Below are positions 21,378-32,735 of a stretch of DNA of 64,000 nt, piece after piece; within the stretch, counting starts at the first letter, position 1, and the number at the start of each line of letters is the position of its first letter. Under the pieces are notes generated by a model that worked only from the letters and a program-made list of their open reading frames with translations, searched no databases and was not told the DNA's origin. Position numbers and translations under genes: made by a program. Where the stretch lies: contig LS997566.1 in the NCBI GenBank assembly GCA_000469685.2, forward strand, positions 31,676,996-31,740,995. Direction: 5' to 3'. Origin of the DNA: Haemonchus contortus. Taxonomy: Eukaryota; Nematoda; Chromadorea; Rhabditida; Trichostrongylidae.

Positions 21378-21846
21378 GTCAGCAACGATAGATAATGTTG
21401 ATGCTAAAGAAAGGTCTCCTTTTCACGGAGCCTCGACGGACCGAACAATCTGATGGAACGCCAAGGACGTTGAAGCAGATTGTCCCTAACTCGGCCGATG
21501 AATGTAATATGTGCAAATAGGGTGTTTAAAAACGTGTGTATGCAAATTTTTGCTCCTTTTTTTCATTTTTTTTTATAATGAGATCAGTGATCGTGCTTTA
21601 TCAAAAGGGAGTCCACGTGACGTCAGCACGAGCAAATGACTCTATGGCTATTTTCATTTTGACGTGTTCTTTCCAGTTCTTCACGTTCTCTGTTGCTTGT
21701 TTTCTGTTTTTTGTTTTTATTTTTTTTTGCTTTTTTTTGACTTCTAAAATTTTTTTCTCAGTATTGTAGTGTAAATATCGCGCACTCGAGTTCTCTTTGG
21801 ATCTTTCGATGCGTCATGGTGGGTACTGAATTGGGCCGATGCACCA

Positions 21847-21984
21847 TGTTTCGACGGTTTGGTGGTAGAATGCTCGATAGGATATTTATCTCAATATTTA
21901 TTGGGTCAAAAGTCGTAAACACAATTCTTACCATTACAAAGTCAACTAGTCTGAAGATTGTGCAACCTTGTTCGTCTTGTTTTG
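21847..21984 (+). repeat. Repeat R1, copy 2
   Basis: Second copy of 18065-18200. Here it is not followed by R2: similarity stops at GTCTTGTTTTG and unrelated AT-rich DNA follows. Confidence 0.8.
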
Positions 21985-22019
21985 TATATGACTGTTTGTT
22001 TGTTTTATATATGATTCGT

Positions 22020-22893
22020 CTATACATTAAAACTATATCGTTAATAATATAATATAGAACATATATTTTTAAAGAAAGTAGATATAAATACAGACATAGG
22101 AATCTTGGAATGAATATGTATTTATCAAAAGCGTACTTTTCGTGTCACAGTGAAAACGTAATAGCGGCGTGGCAATGGAGAGTATCTTCACGCTAAATAT
22201 ATGGATTTAACCATTCAATCTTTAACTATTATTGCATTCGAAGTAATTATACCGGAAAAGTTAACACCAAGAACTTATATCAAATACATGCAATAAACAA
22301 TATATATCAAATGGAAATGCAAATATATTTAAGACTAAGACATACCTGTTGAACTGAACCTGCGATCAATAGGTGGCACACAGTTCCAATACAATCCCGA
22401 ACGCGACACTAAATGTTTTTATAATAATTTTCTAAGTTGATGCTAAACTATTACAATAATATTCTTCTATACATTAAAACTATATCGTCAATAATATAAT
22501 ATGGAACATATATTTTTAAAGAAACTAGATATAAACAACGACATAGGAATCTTGGAGAGGATATGTATTTATCAAAAGCGTACCTGTCGTGTCGCAGTGA
22601 AAACGTAATAGCGGCGTGGTAATGGAGCGTATCCCTCACGCTAAATATATGGATTTAACCATTCAATCTTTATTTATTATTGCATTCGAAGTAAATATAC
22701 CGGAAAAGTTAACACAAAGAACTTATATCAAATACATGCAGTAAACAATATGTATTCAATGGAAATGCAAATATATTTAAGATTAAGACATACCTGTTAA
22801 ACTGAACCTGCGATCAAAAGGTGGCACACAGTTCCAATACAAGCACGCTCGCGATACTAAATATTTTTGTAATAATTTTCTATATTTTTAACT
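22020..22893 (+). repeat. Tandem duplication, two units of about 447 bp
   Basis: Unit 1 (22020-22466) and unit 2 (22467 to about 22893) both start CTATACATTAAAACTATATC and share TTATCAAAAGCGTAC, AACGTAATAGCGGCGTGG and GAACCTGCGATCAA. They differ by scattered substitutions and small indels. The tandem direct-repeat layout upstream of a Penelope ORF recalls the pLTRs of such elements, but no link between the two is proved. Confidence 0.75.
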
Positions 22894-23995
22894 ATTTTGT
22901 TAGTAATATAATAAACTTAGTTTGCCGATACGAACATATAAAGATAAGAATAATAATTTATGTACACACCTCGCCTGAGATGACTTATAAAAGTTGAATC
23001 ATAATAGCGCTAAGTAGGGCGACGGCGGCTGGCGTGAGGACGTGTATATCGTGCTGAATGAACGGATTTAGAACATCGTACTTTCCGCAGAATGTGTTCG
23101 GAACATTCGTAAAATAGAGACTTTGTGATTGAACAAGAAGTTTAAGTCGATTGCAGAGTATTAATAACCAGAAGTGAACGATGTGAGTGGAACGAAGTAG
23201 TTTACTAGCGAGCAGAAAGCGAAAGTGAATGGCACTGGACATGAGAACATGTTGAAGAAAAGCTTTGTCGATGTCCCAGTTGATACGGCAATGTGATCTT
23301 CACTATATTGGAATGGCTAATCAGTTATACATTCGAGGCAAGAGTATACCTTTAAAGGCACTTTTCCGCGCGTAATAACATAGTACGTAATTACACTACT
23401 TACGATTGTTAGACGTCTATAATGTATAATAGCTTAATATAACAAGCATTGTGTTTAGTAAGCGACCTTTTTGAATTGTGTAGCACTCCCCGTAGATACT
23501 ATTGATGCTTAAGAAGATTTTCAACATATTCTCATGCTAACTGACACTGAATGCATCGAAAATTAAGGCTGTGCTTTTCTTTTTCGTGCTCAATTAGGCA
23601 GCTATCTTCTTTAATAGATTTCTATTGATTTGATATGTTCATACAAGTTCTAATTTGTAATCAGTTTTATAGGAATTTGGTTATAAAAGACCTGCAGGGA
23701 ATATACATCAGTGTTAGTGGATAGGAACATCGCACTATAATATGTGTATATATAGTATATTCGATATACATGATGACAGGATAAAAAAGGATGATACAGG
23801 TATGTATATATAGTTCTGTGCATTTGATTCTTCATGACGATGCGAAGTCTTTTTCTAATGTACTTCTTAACCCTCTTGATTGTATCTTTACCATATTTTA
23901 AGCCCACTTTGTTTCTTACCTTTAGTTTGACTAATAGTTAAAGTTGTATAAGTTGTATTTAAGGTAAACATACATAGTCATAACAGCTATTGGCC
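22894..23995. other. No gene recognised
   Basis: AT-rich DNA. A minus-strand ORF at 23242-22985 (MSSAIHFRFLLASK..., 85 aa, hydrophobic) could be an exon but matches nothing I know. It may form the 5' flank of the Penelope element. Confidence 0.35.
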
Positions 23996-23999
23996 TCTC

Positions 24000-24112
24000 C
24001 CTCACCTTTTTTTTCTTTTTTCTTTTTCCTTTTCCTTTTTCTTTTTTTTCTTCTTTCTTTCTTTCTTTTTTTTTCCTTATTTATTTATTTATTTTATATA
24101 TATATATATATT
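24000..24112. repeat. Polypyrimidine and AT low-complexity tract
   Basis: A CT/T-rich run followed by (TTTA)n and (TA)n immediately upstream of the Penelope coding region. Confidence 0.85.
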
Positions 24113-24160
24113 TTTTCCTCCTTATGGCTGATGGAGTTATACAAGTCAGCAATGGCACGA

Positions 24161-24216
24161 GGGGTCAATTGTTGGCGCCTCCAGCCATAGGGATCTATAA
24201 AGAGAGCGCCAACCCC
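24161..24216 (+). other. Bulged hairpin upstream of the Penelope ORF
   Basis: GGGGT (24161-24165) and TTGGCGC (24172-24178) pair with GCGCCAACCCC (24206-24216), leaving a small bulge and a 27-base loop. It may be a structured 5' leader of the retroelement. No ribozyme core is visible in it. Confidence 0.5.
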
Positions 24217-24280
24217 TGGCAGCAGCCCTGCCTAACCGTCAAGGAGACCCCTCTCTGCGTCAACGGAAGGATCGCCCTGA

Positions 24281-27244
24281 CGCTTAGATAAACGGTCCAA
24301 AAACAATGCAAAACAAACTTATTACCTCAACAATAAATTTACAAAGGTAAGAGGAGAGGCCAATTGCTATTATTTACAAAGCTTTGGTAACACAGAAAAG
24401 AGTACTACTTGTGGAAGACAATGTAGAATATGCAACATTACTGACACCAAAAACTATATTCACTCTAAGGTTACAGGGTTATGCATCAATACATACAAAA
24501 ATAAAGAAACAAATTGTAACACTAAAAACGCTATTTATTGTCTTTCTTGTATACGCTGTGGAATACAGTACGTAGGAATGACTACTAGAAAACTAAAAGA
24601 TAGAATAGGAGAACATTTATATTATATTAATAGTCACAAAAAGAAGACTCTACTGTACCAACATTACCTAGACTGTCAAGAAGGATTTAAAAGTAACATT
24701 TTAGATTCACTTCACGGGAACGACAAGTCCATACTTTTGGAAAAAGAACTGTTTTGGATTAAACTCCTAACAACTTCATACCCCTTTGGACTTAATGACA
24801 ATATCAAAGGATACGGTAATATAAGCGATACGCATACCTCCAATATATTTAAATCGAACCCTCCTATTTTTCCTTTCAAAATTACCAAGCTTAGAACTAA
24901 CAGGGGTAATAAAAAACGCCATAAGATAAGACAAGATGGAAGAGTGGATAGAGTTCTAAAAACTTTTGCGGAAGAAGGGAATAACCTTCCCTCTATAGAT
25001 TACTATAGACTACTTAAAAGTCTACCAAATAAAGATATTAAACGTCTAATTAAGTTAACTTGTAGGAGTGATTTTTTGGATAATGTTAATAATGAGGTCA
25101 AATCACTAATTTTTACCATCCTAGCTCATCTACACTATAATATGAATAGCGAAATGGTTACGAAAGGAAAAACAAAGACTAAGTTTCACAACTTAACGAT
25201 AACAGCGGAAACTCAACTTATCAGTAAAATCCCGTGGGGAAAAATATTTAATTCTAACTATGTTAAACACTACCTAGCCAAAAAATATTCTGACAATAAA
25301 GATAAAATGCCAATTCGTATAACATACAGATATAACAAACCGGTTTCCAGCCCAATCTTCAATTATAATAACTTCATAGGAGATATTAATTCTAATAATT
25401 TTAATGAAATTCTGGACAAGGTCTGTATATGTAAGGATAAGGATAATGAAAAATATATTAGTAAAGAGTTGGAACACATAGTCACAGGAGATTTAAGCCT
25501 AATTAAAGAAAATAATCTTAAAGATATTATGTCTAAAGGTACCAAATATAGGATAGATGAGGGTATGAGTAGAATAAATATAAAGAAACTATACGAACAG
25601 ACCACTAATGAAGTATTAGAATTTTATATTAAGAAATATAAGGTAAACAATGGAGGTAATACAGTTGAAAAACTTAAACAATACTTCAAAGCTTGTTACC
25701 ATACAAAAGTTAAACCACTCTTGTTTAAAAATAACATCGTTGGAACAAAAGAAAAATTACCTAGAGAACTTATCAAAAAGTATCAAAATATGTTTATTTT
25801 TTGTCCTTTAGACAAAGCCAGTAACAACTACGGTATCATATGTAAAAAGCTATACCTTACTATCTTACTTAGAGAAATGGGTGTATTTTATAATTCTAAT
25901 AATAAAGTATGGGAGTACGGTAATGCTAACAATGTGTATGTTCACATACAAAACTTCAATAAAGAACAGATTATGGATAAATTAAATAACATATGTATTC
26001 TGAATGGAAGTCGAGTGCGGGGGCGCATCCCTCAGACGGGATTGATTAACGCCAAAAACTTTATCCTTTATCCTTTATGTATTAATAATAAACTAGAAAT
26101 CAAGAAGGAGGCTAGACTGCCATATATATACGCGCTACCTAAACTACATAAAAACCCCATTAAGTTCAGATTTATAACAGGTGCGAAACACTGTAATCTC
26201 AAACCTTTGGCAATAGAACTACACAACATTTTCACTTTTCTTAAGAACCATTTCATTAATTACATAACTAAGGTTAAGGAACGAGAAAGAACTATAAAAA
26301 TCTATTGGGTTATCAATAACATAAATATTAGTCAAGAGTTAAGTAACATTAAAGGTAATGAATTAAAAATATACACAGCAGACTTTGTAGACATGTTTAC
26401 TAACCTACACCACAGCCTTATATTTAGTAACATTAAAGAATTATTAAATTTGTGTTTCAATAATGCTAATAAAGCCAAGATAGCTACCAATGGTTATAAA
26501 GTTTATTACACAGCAGGTGATAATATAAATAGTAGCTACAGGCTTTATTCTATACAAGATATTTTATATCTGGTAGATTAGTTGTTAAATAATAGCTATT
26601 GCATATTTGGAGAGACTGTATTTAAACAACAAAAAGGTGTACCTCAGGGAGGAAACTTCAGCCCTTTGTTAGCAGATCTTACGCTTTCTATATTGGAATA
26701 CAAATACGCAAAAAGAAATAAACTATATTGTAATAGAATATTCGTTCGATATAGGTATATGGATGATTTACTAATTATTCATAATTTAGAAGAGTACAAG
26801 CTAGAAGAAAAGTTAAATATAGCTTATGGGGACTCTTTGGAAATCAAAAAAACTCATTTATCGGATAAAAGAAGTTACTATCTTCTCGATATTAGTATAA
26901 TAAATAATAAAATTGTAACCACTTTATATAACAAAACAGATGACTCCAACTTCAAGGTTATCAGATTTCCTCATGGAAACACCAACATTACGAAGCAGAA
27001 CAAAGAGTCAGTTATATATACAGAGACTCTTAGGATAGCTAATACATGTACACTAATGCATAATTTTATCATTAAAGTCAGAGAAATGAAAGAACAGTTA
27101 GTTCAAAATGAGTATAAAGAAACGTTAGTAATAGCCAACATTGTTAAATGCATTTGTAGAAATAAATTTATCAGCTATAAATACGGCTTGGACACAAAAT
27201 TTACAAAAATCGAAAAACTAATTAATGACTTATTTTCATCATGA
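24281..27244 (+). mobile_element. Penelope-like retroelement with N-terminal GIY-YIG domain (permuted, Naiad-like), one in-frame stop
   Basis: One frame runs from 24281 to a TGA at 27242-27244 (987 codons) and is broken only by TAG at 26579-26581. At the N-terminus is a Cys cluster (CGRQCRIC, from 24410). It is followed by a GIY-YIG nuclease: YCLSCIRCGIQYVG, TTRKLKDRIGEH, and the later Glu in EKELFWIKLLTTSYPFGLN. The RT follows with LPYIYALPKLHKNP, motif A TADFVDMFTNL, motif B GVPQGGNFSPLLADL and motif C RYMDDLLII with both catalytic Asp. Canonical Penelope elements carry GIY-YIG at the C-terminus. This N-terminal order is that of the permuted clade described as Naiad/Chlamys. The first ATG (24578) lies inside the nuclease, so the true start is lost, upstream or non-AUG. 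A SINE tail is inserted in frame at 25998-26053. AT content is much higher than in the flanks. Probably a recently inactivated copy. Confidence 0.9.
25998..26053 (+). repeat. SINE-A 3' tail embedded in frame in the Penelope RT region
   Basis: Bases 26010-26053 are identical over 44 positions to the tail of the full-length SINE at 35117-35160 (CGCATCCCTCAGACGGG, GATTGATTAACGCC). The insertion adds codons reading GSRVRGRIPQTGLINA without breaking the frame. It sits between the fingers region and the PKLHKNP block. A 5'-truncated SINE insertion is the simplest explanation. Confidence 0.85.
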
Positions 27245-27624
27245 CAAGAAGGTAATTAGGGATATCTTAAAACGGCTCTGTTGATTCAGTTACCCTCTTT
27301 CTCCTTTTATTCATTCCATATATAATCACCTTGCATGTGGTTATTGTTTCAAAGCCTTGACAGTTAACATGCTCCAGTGATTATAGGACCGACCCCACAT
27401 ACAGTACCGTTCCTTTTCTCTTATGATACCCTCCCTATTCGTATTCAAATTTAGGACTCCCCTAAGATACCGCTTTCAAACCTCTTCCTTTCAGCTCACA
27501 TTTCTGTACTTTGCCATTCTTTTATTTTTCCTATCTTTTCTTCAACATTCTACCTCTTTAGCTTTTACACATAAGTATTGTGGTAGACATTTATTTACCA
27601 CGTTGAATCCTGACATACTCCTTG

Positions 27625-27710
27625 GTTCCTACTGTTCCTCACTCACTGAAGAGCCCCGAGGGACAGTAGGAACAAAGTGGTTCGTCTAAGTCAGGGGCGA
27701 AACGAACCAC
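27625..27710 (+). other. Two adjacent stable hairpins with complementary loops, 3' of the Penelope ORF
   Basis: Hairpin 1 pairs GTTCCTACTGTTCC (27625-27638) with its complement ending at 27673, around a 21-base loop. Hairpin 2 pairs GTGGTTCGT (27677-27685) with ACGAACCAC (27702-27710), around a 16-base loop. Loop 1 holds CTGAAGA-GCCCC and loop 2 holds GGGGC-GAAA. GCCCC and GGGGC can pair, and the flanks match the hammerhead-ribozyme core words CUGANGA and GAAA. The strand order is not that of a standard hammerhead, so only the structure is claimed. Confidence 0.6.
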
Positions 27711-27759
27711 CCTATAGGTATACTACCGCCTAGTTAGAGATTCCTTCAGAATCGCAATT

Positions 27760-28270
27760 GGAATTGCTGGTGGTGGGTCCGACAGCAGCAAGTCAGTGCG
27801 CTCAGCTTATTTCCTTCGAGTTGTTGCACAGTACCGCTCTTGTTCCTTATTCATTGGAAACGACTGTTTGCCTTTCTTCTTATAGAGTTGTTGGAGAGCG
27901 GAGGGCAAGGAGTTTGTAGTTGAGAGCAGAACCGTTCGCAGCACTGTCCGATTTTGGAACCATCGAGCAGCAGAGTTGCCAAACTGTCAGGAACTGCTTG
28001 AAACTGGAACTGACAAGAACATTTGAGAACTGCCGGACTGACACTAACTGGGCCTTTTATACCCAAAAAAATTTGCGGCTTATGTACTGGCAACGGTGGG
28101 CGGTGCATTTGGTCTTTGGTATGGGAACCTTACGGAATTCTCGCAATTTTGTACTTTGGTGTGGGAACAGGCGAAGTTTCCGCAACTTTGGAGCCTCGCT
28201 GAAAGTATTGATTGATCGATGAAGGTGTTCATGTGCTACCTCGTAATCATGACGAAGAGTCATGACACTC
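27760..28270 (+). repeat. Repeat R2, copy 2
   Basis: Direct repeat of 18201-18622, with about 90 extra bases after GGAACTGCTTGA. It starts right after the non-coding tail of the Penelope element and leads into the right part of the decayed coding element. Confidence 0.75.
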
Positions 28271-28499
28271 TGAATGCCGAGTGACCGCGAGATATACGCA
28301 GCATTCGTCCACTGCCTCCTCCAATGTTTCTTGACTCTCAGCGAATACAGCTTCGGGACTACCGGGCACGAGCTGTGACAATAAGCGAGGAACGACACCC
28401 TATCTCAGCTATTCAGGCAGGTTTTGGGACTGGGAATACAGTCCTTCTAAAGTTGGAGAACTTCCGGCACCTCTCTATTTTACGCTTCGTGGCCGACAC

Positions 28500-29386
28500 C
28501 TCATGCACGAGGGCGCACCAGTGACACCTGTCGACCTGCACTCAACACGACGTGGAGGACACTTATACTGGGCATTTTGGCACTGCCGTACCATTATTGC
28601 CGACGAAGCTTCCCAGATGCCTTAACCGGTACTTCTCGCCATTGTCATCCGCTTCACATCGGCACGCCATTGCATCGGCGATGTTCATCAACTTCAACCG
28701 CACCTACGCTGCCCACGTTCCACCTTGGCGAGAGTATGACTGGTCGAGGAACGGTGGACATACTGCTGAGCGAGGGGATCCCACTAGCACCTTTGATCAT
28801 GACTTTCCGGGCCCATTCCAGCCTCAACCAACTCTTCAACTTGAGGGTGTATGAAGGTGCACTCGTCTATGGCACACCGGCGTATGCGCGCAGCCGTCTG
28901 ATCCACCGTCTTTTACTTCCCAGTCCGCGGTACCGTTCGTATTCGTGGACGTTGGGTCACATCGCAAACTTCGCACACGCGATCCCACTTCAACGAGCAA
29001 AATGCTGTGAGGACATAACTCTGGTGTTGTTCTTACATGACGTTCCCGCCGCAGCGACAGGAGTCGTCAAGTTTTGCAAGGAACGGTCCCCTCTTCTCAA
29101 GGAGTTCACCAACAGACACGGAGTCGCCCTACGTCTCGAGGATTCAGTACAGAGGCGTGAGATGAAAGTCGCCAGTGTCCTCACCGCCAGAACTGACGTC
29201 GACTCGTCCATTGGAGATTTCCTCAATGACATCAAACGGATCAATGTAGCGGTCACCTGCTGCAAGCACGAGCAGAGTGCTTTCTACGGATTCTCGCATC
29301 ATCCACCACTCTAATCTGCAACTACAGTGGGCACTGAGCCAGACGTCGTGATTGAACCTTCGACACTCTCGGACATCTTCGCCTAA
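28500..29386 (+). pseudogene. Unassigned decayed coding element, right part
   Basis: The longest open frame is 28577-29311. It includes EGIPLAPLIMTFRAHSSLNQ, YGTPAYARSRLIHRLL and TDVDSSIGDFLNDIKRINVA. After a TAA at 29312-29314 the same frame stays open to a second TAA at 29384-29386, so the first stop may be a mutation. Neighbouring frames upstream (28380-28740) also look protein-like, implying one or two frameshifts. Composition matches the left part at 16.9-18.1 kb, and the two may be halves of one element. I recognise no family. Confidence 0.4.
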
Positions 29387-29451
29387 GCATCTTGTTTAAT
29401 TGTATATATCTGGACATTTTTCGTGCAGGAAATAATCACCTCATAAACCAC

Positions 29452-29769
29452 ATGGCAGATTTCATCGCGGCCGTCAAACGCGGAGCTCAAGGTAACATCT
29501 ACTTTTTTCTTTTTTTCTGCTAGCACCACAGCGATCGATTATAGACTAACAAGATTGCCTATTTAGGAATGCGATCGCCATCGAAGTGCCCTTCTATGAC
29601 ACAAGTCCTCCATCATCACCGACATGTACGCAACGGCTCCACAGCGACTACTTCTGACCCTAGTCCAAGAAGCGACAATAAGTTTCCACGGTTGCTAGCA
29701 TATTTTTTCGCTCCCGCCCTTCACTTTACGCCCAAGGAAAGACGTTTTGGTGAAAGGATTGAGGTGTAA
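29452..29769 (+). CDS. Candidate two-exon small basic protein, unrecognised
   Basis: Exon 1, 29452-29491 (MADFIAAVKRGAQ), and exon 2, 29567-29769, join in phase across a 75-base GT..AG intron ending TATTTAG. The product has about 80 residues, is rich in Ser, His and Arg, and ends KERRFGERIEV. It lies directly downstream of the decayed element and may belong to it. An acceptor-like TTTTTCGTGCAG at 29430 suggests a further exon upstream. Confidence 0.35.
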
Positions 29770-32416
29770 GAGCCAGAATTGCTCGTTAGACGACCAACGA
29801 GGGCAAGGGGTGAGTCATCTGGTAGTTCGCAACTAACGTACAAGCTTACGGCACATCGCGGAGAAACCAGGCGGCGAGGGAACAACACCAGATCGACAAG
29901 GAGGAGCCGAGAAGGGTCATTCGAGGACGAGCCGAGCATTGCAACCTCGGGCTGAGGACGCTTTCCTACTGTATTACTGTACTGTATTATGTCCGATACC
30001 TATGCTGAATAAGTGTTAGCTGGTCATGGATATAAGAGTCATGGAGTAGCGTAGCCAGGGATATAAGTGTTGTGTCATAGTGTGATGTATAGGTCCCGTG
30101 AATCTAAAAAACGGTGATTTTCTTTTGATTTCACTGCTTGTTTCGACACTTTCTTCGAACTTTCTACCAATTTCCCCAAAAACAAAGTGGAGAACGGTTT
30201 CTAGAAAGACACTGCAAGACGGGCATTGGGCATAATAGACATTCCCCATGTTCTAAGCTATTCTAAAGAGAGACAGGTAGTTGAACTGGGAAAACGTATG
30301 CCCAGTAAACGAATCGTTCTATAGCATTTTGGAGTTTTGAGAATAACGTGACAAGTTTCGCGTCAAGCACAGAAACGGAGTTGAAAGATTTGATCCACAA
30401 TATGTCAAAAGATAATCTGTATTACTCGAGTAGTCGTCCGTCCTCTCCTTGTTCACCTCCCTTCGAGAGGCTGACCGACCGTCTGCCGCCCTCCTCCTCC
30501 CTAGCACTGCCTCGTGCACGCCGACCGGTCGGCCGGCGGACTATGAAAGCAGCCTATGCCAAACTGTTGAAATGGTAAATACTTTGCTCAAGAATTAATA
30601 ATCGTTTGAAAAAGTTAAATCCAAAACAATGTTGCATCTGGTTAGCCCTTTTATGTATTACATGAATTCGTGTGAAGCAAATGAGACTGATAGTGGATGA
30701 GAATTCTCCTTTCGAAAATCCCATTGTGTTTCTCGAGTTACAGCATGTTGAAATCACCAACTACTATGAATGAAAACGAAACAGGTTAAAGGATACAAAC
30801 TATCTCGCCTGTTCAGTGATGGACGGAGTGGTTGAGGTAGGCCTGTACACCAGGACAATCCTGAAACCAAATTCGGATGCAGCAATACTTGCCGCTGAGA
30901 TTTTACACCCTCTAAAACTTGATTCGAGAGTTATGATTTAACGTGTTCCCAGCCATCATGAATCCTCCACCCCAGGCTCTGTGACGGTAGATAGACATGT
31001 TCAGGTAGTCCTTTTGGAGATACAGGATTACCCAACACTCACGAGAAAACGACATTAAAATAATTTGATAGACTTATATTTACGACCTCAGAATCTTGTA
31101 TTGATCTTGGGTCACACGAGATCTGGGCAAAGAAATCGATTCGACCTGCTGTTGGATGGTAAAAATACGCGAAACAGTTCACGGCTGAGAATTGCAGCTG
31201 AATCTGGCTAACAATGAGCAGACGAATGCAAGTAGGAGGTCATGTGGGAGGAGCTAGCGAAAGGAGTGGTAAAAACAGCTAGAGGCAGATGATGGTTACG
31301 GAACGAGAGCACTCTCAAACCGATCAGCACTGCCGCTGCATGCGCGACAATGTGCAGTAGAGAGCAGCAGGAAGGAATATAATATGGGAATTAGAATTTT
31401 GTAATATTCATAAAGTGTGCAGTCAGAAGACCTCAATGGAGGAATGGGTTGCTTTGACGATAAGTAAAGATAAACCCGGAGAGGCAAAGTATCGTCAAAA
31501 ACGCACTGATATTTCAGTGTATCATGCATGTGTAACGATGCGTAAGAGCTCATCGATACTTACTCATTTCATAAGCTGCTGTAATAAAATATGGCAGCTA
31601 CCAAGAAACCGTAATAGATGCACATCTACAAATCCTGGGAACAGGGCTTGTTAAAGCGAAAGACTTTGAGACGTCGGACAGAACATACGGCCTAAATAAA
31701 GTATTGTGTTGGAACATCATCATCTATGTACATATGACTCGCACTCGTTTTGATTGCGAGTTATATTGTAGATGAGCTTGACTTATGTTGATGCTTTGAA
31801 AGTAAGTGGGAGGGTCTCACATGCTGTTTGACCTGGATCTTCGTTTCCTCCTTATCTTCCACAGCAAAACGTATAGCCGTTCAAATCCCACGACTACTAT
31901 CAAGATGTGCATGTACTAATTAGTAATGTGAATTGTCATCCGCTAAAGATATATTAAAGATATGTATTTGCATTAAAGATCATATTAACAGATATTAATT
32001 AACAACATCTCAGTCGAAGCGAGAGAAATGCTTTCAATGCTTCCTCCAGACCTTGCTGGCATCACAGCTTGCAAGTGAAATCCTTCAGCCATTTCCATAC
32101 TCATAAACGTTAGATGAAGTCGAAAATTAGGACTGCTCAACATCAAGGCCCTTTCAACATTTCGCCCTCCTCAGAAAGAACATCAGACCACTTCGTAGCC
32201 GAATGTCATTCTAATAGGGAACAACAATGAAAACTGCGACGTTCATTTATTGCTTCATCTTTGCGAATAACGAAAACGTCATCGGGGCGTTCTCGATTCC
32301 CCACGAGTGGAGTGTGCCGATTCCAAGGAAGGTTGACTATTGATCATCACAATCCTCTTTTTGAATCTAGCAACAACATTTTCTGTATAAATTTATTCGA
32401 AAACGGTTCAGAATAT
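29770..32416. other. No gene recognised
   Basis: An Arg-rich frame at 29768-29955 and a GC-rich ORF at 30348-30578 (ending RRPVGRRTMKAAYAKLLKW) look mildly protein-like, but nothing fixes their strand or splicing. The rest is AT-rich with no motif. Confidence 0.35.
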
Positions 32417-32735
32417 CTATTCAATCATTTTCATTTCCATAGCAGTTAATTCTTCAGCAATGGGACTCCCCGTTGTAATGGCTCCACTTTGAAGAAGCAC
32501 TGGTTCATGGTTCATGTTAGAGAATGATGTAGGTAAAGGATCCTCCTGAAAAGAGTTGTTTCGATCAACACTTGAAATGTTCGATAAACGAAGGTTAGAA
32601 AGGGATATTCGAACCTCTTCACTTATTAGATCTTCGCTTGAATTCACCAATTGCACTACATCGTCATCTTCCTTACCTGGATGCCAGACCACACGAAATG
32701 AGGACGAGGTATTGGAAGAAACGAAGGCCCGGAAT
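32417..32735 (-). CDS. Amnionless-like gene, cytoplasmic-tail terminal exon
   Basis: Open for 106 codons from acceptor ACTGCAG|ATTCC to TAG (32417-32419). It is acidic and Ser-rich (KEDDDVVQLVNSSEDLISEE). A strong internal donor (CCAG|GTAAGG) and acceptor (TTTTCAG|GAGG) could define an alternative, shorter tail. Confidence 0.55.

Noticed and set aside
24384..24575. ORF of 63 codons beginning MVTQKRVLLVEDN
   Set aside because: It is the wrong frame across the Cys cluster and GIY-YIG start of the Penelope element; the adjacent frame carries the conserved motifs.
27625..27710. Canonical hammerhead ribozyme
   Set aside because: The core words are present, but the stem III 3' strand and cleavage-site C lie between the stem II strands, which does not give the standard topology. 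Kept only as a structured-RNA finding.
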